The notes beneath the pieces were generated by a model. The model was not told where the DNA came from. It made no database searches and was given only the letters and a program-made list of their open reading frames with translations. A program made the position numbers and the translations under genes. A stretch of DNA of 64,000 bases from Clostridiales bacterium (GTDB lineage Bacteria; Bacillota; Clostridia; UBA1381), in NCBI GenBank assembly GCA_029226975.1, contig JAQXZB010000037.1, positions 1 to 64,000 on the forward strand. The letters run 5' to 3'. Shown here one piece after another: positions 16,691-23,049 of the stretch (its first letter is position 1; each line of letters opens with the position of its first letter).

Positions 16691-16918
16691 TTAATCTCTG
16701 AACTCAAACAGCTTTTTTAACGGGATATTCAGCGCATCGGCTATATCTATTAAAGTGTTTAGTGTGCAGGAGGATGCCGCTGTTTCAATTCTTTGCATAT
16801 AATTTCTGCTGATATTGCATTTTTCGGCTAACTGCATTTGCGTAAGTCCCTGTTCTTTTCTGTAGTGAAGAATATTAAGACCTATTGCCAACCAAGTATC
16901 AAAATATTTTCCGTTCAT
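16691..16918 (-). CDS. small XRE-family helix-turn-helix regulator
   Basis: A 75-residue single-domain regulator: LNILHYRKEQGLTQMQLAEKCNISRNYMQRIE contains the helix-turn-helix, followed by TLNTLIDIADALNIPLKKLFEF. A GAGGTGA element precedes the ATG on the minus strand. Its upstream region also lies beside a small unknown gene on the same strand at 17084-17317. Function is inferred only from the domain. Confidence 0.85.
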   Translation of the reverse strand: MNGKYFDTWLAIGLNILHYRKEQGLTQMQLAEKCNISRNYMQRIETAASSCTLNTLIDIADALNIPLKKLFEFRD

Positions 16919-17083
16919 AATGCTAAATCACCTCGCAATATTATTATATTATATATCATAAAATTTTACGGCACACAAATAAGCAATAAATACACATAAA
17001 ATAGTTGTAAAATAACAGTTATCATGTTTTAATACAGTTAAATAATATGTATATTGCCGGATATATAACATGACAAAGGCGCT

Positions 17084-17317
17084 TTAAAAATCATGTCTGG
17101 AACCGCAGTCAATATTATATTTTTCAAGTATCAGCACGATGTTCTCTACCACATCAAAATCCGATAATTCATAATTTTGTATAATATCTCTTATTTCCGA
17201 AAGTGCGTTGACTGCTGCCGTATCTATAAGGTTATTGGTGTCAATATAAAGTTTATTCAAACTGTTTGTGACGCACTCGGATATTCCTTTTGATAATAAT
17301 TCGAGCTTAATTTCCAT
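17084..17317 (-). CDS. hypothetical 77-residue protein
   Basis: A GGAGG-type ribosome binding site (GGAGGTGGCTT) precedes the ATG, which makes the frame credible. The product is acidic and wholly helical in appearance, with a leucine/isoleucine heptad-like spacing (LNKLYIDTNNLIDTAAVNALSEI), no signal peptide and no membrane segment. It lies divergently from an XRE regulator and may be its regulated partner. I do not recognise the family. Confidence 0.55.
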   Translation of the reverse strand: MEIKLELLSKGISECVTNSLNKLYIDTNNLIDTAAVNALSEIRDIIQNYELSDFDVVENIVLILEKYNIDCGSRHDF

Positions 17318-17357
17318 AAGCCACCTCCATGTGCTTGATTTTTATATGATATAACCA

Positions 17358-17379
17358 TTATACAACGATTGTTGTGTAA
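17358..17379. promoter_or_regulatory. inverted repeat, candidate XRE operator
   Basis: TTATACAACGATTGTTGTGTAA: ACAAC-GATT-GTTGT at the centre, with TTA/TAA flanks. It lies between divergent genes (hypothetical at 17317 and XRE at 17449), a usual place for an autoregulatory operator. Confidence 0.45.
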
Positions 17380-17448
17380 TGTCAATATCTATAGATGATT
17401 TAAAATATCAATAGTTGTATATATACTATAGTTATAGGAGATGATACA

Positions 17449-17772
17449 ATGACAGATAAGCTTTATGCACAAATGGGAATTAGAATAAAAGCAATCAGGA
17501 ATGAAAAAGGACTGACCCGCGAACAGCTTGCCGAAAAAGCCGATATATCAACGCAGTTTCTTGCGGATATAGAAGCCGGAAATAAAGGAATGTCCGCCGC
17601 TACGCTGTACAAGCTTAGCAAGGCTTTATGCATATCCGGCGATTATTTGTTATTCGGCAATGAAAATAACGAATGTGATATTGAGGATATAATTAAGGCA
17701 ATTCCAGACAGCCAGAAGGAAAATGCAAAAAAATTACTCGCTGTCTTTGCCGAAGCTTTGGGAAATTCGTAA
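17449..17772 (+). CDS. XRE-family regulator with C-terminal extension
   Basis: The ATG follows ATAGGAGATGATACA. Residues 1-70 are a Cro/CI helix-turn-helix: MGIRIKAIRNEKGLTREQLAEKAD then STQFLADIEAGNKGM and LYKLSKALCISGDYLLFG. About 37 further residues (DIEDIIKAIPDSQKENAKKLLAVFAEAL) form a helical tail, probably for dimerisation. The gene is followed after 20 bases by a hairpin that overlaps the start of sigK. Whether it influences sigK is not known. Confidence 0.85.
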   Translation: MTDKLYAQMGIRIKAIRNEKGLTREQLAEKADISTQFLADIEAGNKGMSAATLYKLSKALCISGDYLLFGNENNECDIEDIIKAIPDSQKENAKKLLAVFAEALGNS

Positions 17773-17792
17773 AAAATCAAAAACGGACATAC

Positions 17793-17843
17793 AACAGACA
17801 ATCCCTCCGGCGCATAGTATATGCTAAGGGGGTGTCTGTTTTT
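17793..17843 (+). terminator. terminator-like hairpin covering the sigK ribosome binding site
   Basis: AACAGACA (17793-17800) pairs with TGTCTGTT (17833-17840), extended by CCCTCC against the GGGGG run and an inner GCATA/TATGC stem, then TTTTT. The 3' arm contains the only good ribosome binding site for sigK (AAGGGGGTG), so the same fold could end the XRE transcript and mask sigK translation. Confidence 0.55.
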
Positions 17844-18528
17844 GGTTGGAATATTTTTCGACTGGCTTCGGACGGTGCTTATTATGGCGGGGTATGTTAC
17901 CGGCTCCGCCGCGTTTCCGAAGCCTCTTGACGCCGAGGAGGAACGGGAGTATATCGCGCTCATGGGAGAGGGTGATGAGAATGCGCGCAATATCCTTATC
18001 GAACGCAATCTTCGCCTTGTGGCGCATATCGCCAAAAAATACGCCGATGAGAAAAATCTGGAGGATTTAATTTCCATAGGCACAATCGGGCTGATAAAGG
18101 GCGTAAATACCTTTAAGCCCGAAAAGAATAACCGTATTTCAAGCTATATTGCTCGCTGTATCGAGAACGAAATTTTGATGACTATGAGGTCTTCAAAACG
18201 GCTTAACAATGAGATTTCCATGGAGGAAAGCATTGGAGTTGACAAGGACGGCAACAATATGACCTTTTTGGATATACTTGTGCCGGATGAGGGGGATATT
18301 GCCGACGAAATTTCAGACCGGATAGAAGCGAAACGGCTCTATGATGCAATGGATGCGGTTTTAAGCACCGATGAGAAGAAAATCATGTGCTGGAGATACG
18401 GGCTTCATAACACAAAAAGAAAAACACAGCGCGAAATTGCCGATATACTCGGCATAAGCCGCAGTTATGTTTCAAGAATTGAAAAACGTTGCTTAAAACG
18501 GCTGTTTGATGTGTTAAATGACGGCTGA
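17842..18528 (+). CDS. sigK: sporulation sigma factor K (mother-cell late)
   Basis: The product aligns in my reading with SigK: a hydrophobic pro-sequence (FFDWLRTVLIMAGYVTG) before AFPKPLDAEEE, then the sigma-70 region 2 core NLRLVAHIAKKY, EDLISIGTIGLIKGV, SSYIARCIENEILM, and region 4 with the helix-turn-helix TQREIADILGISRSYVSRIEKR. A TTG start at 17842 is preferred since AAGGGGGTG lies eight bases upstream; an ATG at 17821 has no ribosome binding site. The gene is intact, with no skin element splitting it. SigK directs late mother-cell genes for cortex, coat and lysis after removal of the pro-sequence. Confidence 0.92.
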   Translation: MVGIFFDWLRTVLIMAGYVTGSAAFPKPLDAEEEREYIALMGEGDENARNILIERNLRLVAHIAKKYADEKNLEDLISIGTIGLIKGVNTFKPEKNNRISSYIARCIENEILMTMRSSKRLNNEISMEESIGVDKDGNNMTFLDILVPDEGDIADEISDRIEAKRLYDAMDAVLSTDEKKIMCWRYGLHNTKRKTQREIADILGISRSYVSRIEKRCLKRLFDVLNDG

Positions 18529-18532
18529 AAAA

Positions 18533-18569
18533 ATGCCGCGCTGACGTAAAATTCCGTCATGCGCGGCAT
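18533..18569 (-). terminator. terminator between convergent sigK and SGNH genes
   Basis: ATGCCGCGC-TGACG pairs with CGTCA-T-GCGCGGCAT (one bulge). The minus strand reads into TTTTTT, so it serves mainly the SGNH gene. Confidence 0.75.
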
Positions 18570-18581
18570 ATAAACTTTCAG

Positions 18582-19238
18582 TTACTTTATGATTTTATCC
18601 TTTTTAAGCTCCATACACCACATACGATATGCTTCGTCCGTTAAATGCAGACCGTCCTCTTGGGTAAGAGCGGGATCGGTGAGTGTGTCCTTAAGAGGGG
18701 ATTTTTGCAGACAGTCCGAAAGCTTTGCGCCCTCAAAGCCTTTAAGAGTGCCAAGCTGACGGTTTTTCTCGTCCGTTGCCGCTTTGTTGTTGTATTCGGC
18801 ATAGGCACTTCCCTCGTAGGGATAATGTATCAGACATACATAAATCTGTGCGTCGGGAGCCTTTTCCTTTATAAAGCTGATAAGACGGCGGTAAACCTCG
18901 GTTGTGTCCGTATCAACATCGTTGGTACCCAGATTTATCACAGCGGTTTTTACGTTCTCGTCAATAATATCGCCGTAATACTCACTTAAGCGCGCATACA
19001 TTCCGGTTGTGGTTATGCCCACTTTGGCAAGCACCCTTGCGCCGCCCAAATCCGCCGCGTCATACAGACCTACGGTTATGCTGTCACCTATAAAAACCGT
19101 ATCGTAATTTTCCCCGTCCGCACTGCCGTAATCGGCAATGAAGCTTTCACCGGTGTGTCTGCCGTCCCCAACCTCAATGCTCCCCGTACAGGAGCAAAGG
19201 GAGAACAGACACAGCAGTATGGTTATAAGCCTTTTCAT
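18582..19238 (-). CDS. SGNH/GDSL-family esterase lipoprotein
   Basis: A 218-residue exported protein. Residues 1-17 form a lipoprotein signal ending LFSLCSC, so a lipid anchor is likely. SGNH blocks: block I FIGDSITVGLY with the catalytic Ser near residue 52, block III VINLGTNDVDTD with Asn, and block V DGLHLTDEAY with the Asp/His dyad near residue 200. Members hydrolyse acyl esters, often acetyl groups on polysaccharides or envelope glycans. It starts one base after the stop of the upstream SLH gene, so the two form an operon and may both act at the envelope. Confidence 0.85.
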   Translation of the reverse strand: MKRLITILLCLFSLCSCTGSIEVGDGRHTGESFIADYGSADGENYDTVFIGDSITVGLYDAADLGGARVLAKVGITTTGMYARLSEYYGDIIDENVKTAVINLGTNDVDTDTTEVYRRLISFIKEKAPDAQIYVCLIHYPYEGSAYAEYNNKAATDEKNRQLGTLKGFEGAKLSDCLQKSPLKDTLTDPALTQEDGLHLTDEAYRMWCMELKKDKIIK

Positions 19239-19239
19239 A

Positions 19240-20262
19240 TCAGTCTGCCGAATTTATCAAAAGCGGCATCGATGTGTCAGGGTCGCTTATCGTAACCATG
19301 CAGGTCTTGGGATCGGCGTTGGTTGTGCCGAACGTGAACAGCGTGTAGGGCGAAAGAATACGCACATCGTACATATCTCCGTAAAGGGATACTATAACCT
19401 CATCTGCCGAAATGTTTCCGTCAGCGTCCTTTACCGGAGTTTCGTCAATTCCGCCGTAAACGTCAACGCTTGCCGAGCTTACTATGTTCTTGATTGAGGT
19501 TTTGGAGGTTACTCCGTAGCTTAAAATTATGTTCTTTGTTGTTTTAAGACCGTCTATGGTAACATCGCCGCATCTTACAATAACCGCGGCATTGCCGAAA
19601 TCGGTATTGTCGGGAGTGTATGTACCCGGCTCGTCAATATACTTTGAAACAAGCTGATCCATAATCATGGCAAACTCACCTCTTGTAACATAGGCAAGAG
19701 GCTTTAAAAGTCCGTCAATGCCCGTATAACCGCCGTTGCCCACAAGTGCCTTTGCATATATCTGCGCCCAGTCGGCAAGCTCGCCCTTGTCCGAGAAGCT
19801 GTCTATGCAGTCATCTGCCGGGGTCATTACGGGAATTGTGCCCCGGTGCATACGGGGGGTGTACTGCAAAACTCTTGCCAAAACCGCGTATGCTTCCTGG
19901 AAGGTTATGTTGTTGTCGGGATTGAAATTATTGTTTTCATCACCCTCAAATGCACCCATGTATACCGCCTTTGAAACATCATCGGCGTACCATGCACCGG
20001 AGGATACATCGTTAAATACGGTATCCGAATTATGGCGTATGCTCATGGCTCTTGTGATTATGGCAGCCATTTCGGCTCTTGTAATGTTATTGTACGGCTT
20101 TATGGTGTTGTCGTCATAGCCGTTTAAAAGCTTGTTCTCCACTGCCGCTTCAAGGGCTGCGCCCATCGTGCCCGAGGGCATATCCTCAAATGCCAGTGCG
20201 CTGCCTGTGCACAGCATCGCGCCGCAAAGCGCCGCTGCCGCAATTATTTTTGTTATTTTCAT
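19240..20262 (-). CDS. SLH-domain cell-surface protein
   Basis: A signal peptide (residues 1-24, ending SALA) is followed by three SLH modules at about residues 25-85, 86-150 and 155-215: markers are LLNGYDDNTIKPYNNITRAEMAAII, FEGDENNNFNPDNNITFQEAY and GLLKPLAYVTRGEFAMI. SLH modules bind pyruvylated secondary wall polymer. The remaining 120 residues are a beta-rich segment that resembles a right-handed beta-helix rung pattern (VIVRCGDVTIDGL, NIILSYGVTSKTSIKNIV). It precedes the SGNH lipoprotein in an operon. Ligand unknown. Confidence 0.85.
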   Translation of the reverse strand: MKITKIIAAAALCGAMLCTGSALAFEDMPSGTMGAALEAAVENKLLNGYDDNTIKPYNNITRAEMAAIITRAMSIRHNSDTVFNDVSSGAWYADDVSKAVYMGAFEGDENNNFNPDNNITFQEAYAVLARVLQYTPRMHRGTIPVMTPADDCIDSFSDKGELADWAQIYAKALVGNGGYTGIDGLLKPLAYVTRGEFAMIMDQLVSKYIDEPGTYTPDNTDFGNAAVIVRCGDVTIDGLKTTKNIILSYGVTSKTSIKNIVSSASVDVYGGIDETPVKDADGNISADEVIVSLYGDMYDVRILSPYTLFTFGTTNADPKTCMVTISDPDTSMPLLINSAD

Positions 20263-20366
20263 ATGAACATTCCTTTCGTGTTTTTTCTATATGTACATTA
20301 TACACCATAATCACTGTGTTTGTCCATATGTTTTTTAAAAAATCATTTATTTTTTTGAAAATTAGG

Positions 20367-20395
20367 TTGAAATTTTGCGGGATTTATAGTATAAT
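20367..20395 (+). promoter_or_regulatory. promoter of the kinase/PqqD pair
   Basis: TTGAAA, 17 bases, TATAAT, then AAGGAGAG and ATG at 20424, giving a leader of about 20 bases. Confidence 0.75.
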
Positions 20396-20423
20396 AAAAA
20401 TATATGATGTAAGGAGAGATTGT

Positions 20424-21125
20424 ATGTACAGGATTGCCGGCTTATATGTGGATATGGAGCCAAGATACCCAAAGACGATAAGACAAAGCAAGGCTTATCT
20501 GACACAGGAGAGCGCAGAGTCGAATATAAAAATTCGTCTGTCGGATGAATTTTTACTGGAGCGCCAAAGGGAAAATCCACATCTGACGATTGAGGACTGC
20601 GAATATATTTGGCTGGGGAGTGAGTTTTACGAGGTGCTTCCGGAATTTGGGGCGTTTTTGCTTCATTCCTCGGCGGTTGTGTATGAAAATGAGGGCTTTT
20701 TGTTCAGCGCACCCTGCGGAACGGGAAAGTCCACTCATACGCAGATATGGTTAAAACGCTTTGAGGGCGCATATATATTAAATGACGATAAGCCTGCAAT
20801 ACGGCTTGTGAATGATGAATTTTATGTATACGGAACCCCGTTTTCGGGCAAAACCGACCTTAATGTTAACGCCGAGGTGCCTTTAAAGGGCATATGCGTA
20901 CTTAATCGGGGTGAGAAAAATCGTATTGAGAGAGTAAAGCCTGAGGAGGCGCTGTTTGCTATTCTTAATCAAACGGTGCGCCCGGTGGAGGAAAAGAGAA
21001 TGGATAAGTTGCTTACCATTCTTGACAGACTGATTTTAAAAGTGCCGGTTTACAAGCTGTTTTGCAATATGGAGCTTGAAGCGGCAGAGGTGTCGTACTG
21101 CGGCATGACGGGAAAGAAATTATAG
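20424..21125 (+). CDS. HPr-kinase-like P-loop protein
   Basis: AAGGAGAG and the promoter fix the start at 20424, although the frame is open further upstream; the product is 233 residues. A Walker A loop SAPCGTGKSTHTQIW lies at about residues 95-109, preceded by LLHSSAVVYENEGFLF, the arrangement found in HPr serine kinase and in the HprK-related kinases of RiPP clusters. YILNDDKPAIRL offers the metal-binding acidic pair, and GTPFSGKTDL a further conserved loop. Its partner 16 bases downstream is a PqqD-like protein. Lasso-peptide kinases that phosphorylate a precursor have this fold, but no precursor or cyclase is seen, so the substrate is unknown. Confidence 0.75.
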   Translation: MYRIAGLYVDMEPRYPKTIRQSKAYLTQESAESNIKIRLSDEFLLERQRENPHLTIEDCEYIWLGSEFYEVLPEFGAFLLHSSAVVYENEGFLFSAPCGTGKSTHTQIWLKRFEGAYILNDDKPAIRLVNDEFYVYGTPFSGKTDLNVNAEVPLKGICVLNRGEKNRIERVKPEEALFAILNQTVRPVEEKRMDKLLTILDRLILKVPVYKLFCNMELEAAEVSYCGMTGKKL

Positions 21126-21141
21126 GAGAGGAAGGTTGTAT

Positions 21142-21408
21142 ATGAAGACCAAGGAAGGATTCATGTTAAGGAGCGTGGGCGGCAGACATATTGTTGTGGC
21201 TGTGGGGAAAGCCTCCGAGAGCTTTAACGGACTTATAACGCTTAACGAATCGGGCGCATTTTTATGGAAAGAGCTTGCAAAGGGCTGTACATATGACGAG
21301 CTGTTAAAGAGTATGCTGGACAATTACGATGTTGCCGAAATGACGGCAAGAGCGGGTATTGACCAGTTCTTAAACACCGCCAGAAGTGCGGGACTGATTG
21401 AGGAATAA
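21142..21408 (+). CDS. PqqD-family RiPP recognition element protein
   Basis: An 88-residue winged-helix protein of the PqqD type: FMLRSVGGRHIVVAVG, then FNGLITLNESGAFLWKEL, then YDELLKSMLDNYDVA and the final helix AGIDQFLNTARSAGLIEE. PqqD-like proteins bind the leader region of ribosomally made peptides and deliver them to modifying enzymes. GAGAGGAAGG precedes the ATG at 21142. It pairs with the HPr-kinase-like gene; no radical SAM enzyme, protease or exporter is adjacent. Confidence 0.85.
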   Translation: MKTKEGFMLRSVGGRHIVVAVGKASESFNGLITLNESGAFLWKELAKGCTYDELLKSMLDNYDVAEMTARAGIDQFLNTARSAGLIEE

Positions 21409-21415
21409 TATATTG

Positions 21416-21453
21416 CCGCCGCGGTACGGGCTTGTATGCGGCGGTATTTTTTT
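21416..21453 (+). terminator. Rho-independent terminator after the PqqD gene
   Basis: CCGCCGC / GCGGCGG stem with a 15-base loop, then TA and seven T residues. Confidence 0.85.
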
Positions 21454-21508
21454 GTCTTATCAGATAAAAAATATGAAAAAAGAACCGCTATTTTTGTCGA
21501 TTTTTTGC

Positions 21509-21537
21509 TTGAAATGTTTTGTAAAAAGTGCTATTAT
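21509..21537 (+). promoter_or_regulatory. promoter of the antiporter gene
   Basis: TTGAAA, 17 bases, TATTAT; the predicted start is about 40 bases before the antiporter ATG. Confidence 0.6.
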
Positions 21538-21585
21538 GTATAATGGATTTTTTTCCAAAACACTACAGAAAGCAAGGTAATGGAT

Positions 21586-22923
21586 ATGAAGGACGCATTG
21601 GCGGCAATAGGAGATATTTTATCAAATGAACAGTACGGATTTATAATTGATTTGGCGGTAATACTGCTGAGCACAAAGCTTCTGGGACTGCTTACGCGAA
21701 AAATTCAGATGCCGCAGGTGGTGGGCGCGCTTTTGGCGGGTCTGATACTGGGACCGGCATGTTTGGGAATATTAAAGGAAACAAGCTTTATAAAATCCGT
21801 ATCGGAAATAGGTGTAATAGTGCTGATGTTCAGTGCGGGCATGGAAACGGATATACAGGAGCTGAGAAAAACCGGGCTTGCGTCGTTTATTGTAGCCATG
21901 CTTGGAGTATTGGTGCCGCTAGGCGGAGGATTTCTTCTAATGCGATTCTTTAACAAAGGCTCCGATGCATTTATTCAGAATTTATTCATAGGCGTTGTGC
22001 TTACGGCCACATCGGTTTCAATTACGGTCGAAACCTTAAAGGAAATGGGCAAACTGTCCACAAAATCGGGAAATGCAATACTGGGCGCGGCGCTGATAGA
22101 CGATGTTTTGGGCATAATCGCCCTGACGATTATAACCTCGGCGGCAGACCCGAGGGGTACAAGCATAGCCTTTGTGCTGATTAAAATACTTTTATTCTTC
22201 GTATTCTGCGCTGTTGTGGCAGTGCTGTTTGTTAAGTTCATAATACCCAAAATAAACAGCTACAAGAAGGATTTAAGGCGTTTTTCAATACTGGCATTTG
22301 CGTTTTGTCTTATAATGTCCTTTTCGGCAGAATATTTCTTCGGGGTCTCGGACATAACCGGAGCATTTATCGCCGGATTGATTTTATCGACAAACAGGAA
22401 AACAACATATATGCTTCACCGCTTTGAAACGGTTTCGTATCTGCTGCTTTCGCCGGTGTTTTTCGCCGGAGTGGGCTTGCAGGTGGAGCTTGGAGGAATG
22501 AACGGCACCCTGATTATAGCTTCGCTGCTTCTGCTTCTGGTGGCGGTTATAACAAAGATTGTGGGCTGCGGAGTGGGTGCAAAGCTCATGGGCTTTGGCG
22601 GCAAGCAGTCACTGCAAATAGGCGTGGGAATGATTTCAAGAGGCGAGGTTGCGCTGATAGTAGCGTCAAAGGGCGCGGCGGTAACTCTTGCGAGCGGAGC
22701 AAGCCTGATGTTAAAGGCGTATTTTGCACCGCTTATAATAGTTGTCGTGGTAACGACAATTATAACGCCCATACTGTTAAAGCTTGTATACAGAGGAGAT
22801 ACCGAGGTAGGCGAGGAAAGCGCAATTGCCGAGAAGATAGAAGAGCCGCAGTATTTGGAGCATCATGCCCAGGAGATTTTAAATATCCACGAGGACATGA
22901 AGGAACAGCTGAAAAAGAAATAG
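21586..22923 (+). CDS. CPA2-type cation/proton antiporter (Kef/NapA-like)
   Basis: About twelve hydrophobic segments fill residues 20-410. Family marks are LTRKIQMPQVVGALLAGLILGP near the N-terminus, LMFSAGMETD, and ALIDDVLGIIALTI with the adjacent acidic residues typical of the ion site, followed later by GAFIAGLIL and GVGMISRGEVALIVASKG. The C-terminal 40 residues are cytosolic and acidic; no TrkA-N domain is attached. ATG at 21580 would place the AAGG only three bases upstream, so 21586 is preferred. It likely exchanges Na+ or K+ for protons in pH or salt homeostasis. Confidence 0.88.
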   Translation: MKDALAAIGDILSNEQYGFIIDLAVILLSTKLLGLLTRKIQMPQVVGALLAGLILGPACLGILKETSFIKSVSEIGVIVLMFSAGMETDIQELRKTGLASFIVAMLGVLVPLGGGFLLMRFFNKGSDAFIQNLFIGVVLTATSVSITVETLKEMGKLSTKSGNAILGAALIDDVLGIIALTIITSAADPRGTSIAFVLIKILLFFVFCAVVAVLFVKFIIPKINSYKKDLRRFSILAFAFCLIMSFSAEYFFGVSDITGAFIAGLILSTNRKTTYMLHRFETVSYLLLSPVFFAGVGLQVELGGMNGTLIIASLLLLLVAVITKIVGCGVGAKLMGFGGKQSLQIGVGMISRGEVALIVASKGAAVTLASGASLMLKAYFAPLIIVVVVTTIITPILLKLVYRGDTEVGEESAIAEKIEEPQYLEHHAQEILNIHEDMKEQLKKK

Positions 22924-22935
22924 AAATACGCATCG

Positions 22936-22958
22936 CCTCCCCGAAAGGGGAGGTTTTT
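22936..22958 (+). terminator. Rho-independent terminator after the antiporter gene
   Basis: CCTCCCC-GAAA-GGGGAGG stem-loop with a GNRA tetraloop, then five T residues. Confidence 0.9.
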
Positions 22959-22984
22959 GATTTGAAGATTATACATTAAAAGTC

Positions 22985-23013
22985 TTGTAATCGAAAAGCA
23001 TTTATGATATAAT
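22985..23013 (+). promoter_or_regulatory. promoter of the BspA-like gene
   Basis: TTGTAA, 17 bases, TATAAT, about 35 bases before the ATG at 23050, with GGAAGGAACAGGGAC as ribosome binding site. Confidence 0.6.
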
Positions 23014-23049
23014 TACAATAAATTACAAAAATATGGAAGGAACAGGGAC

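Noticed and set aside
17842..18528. sigK interrupted by a skin-type element
   Set aside because: The reading frame is continuous through regions 2 and 4.
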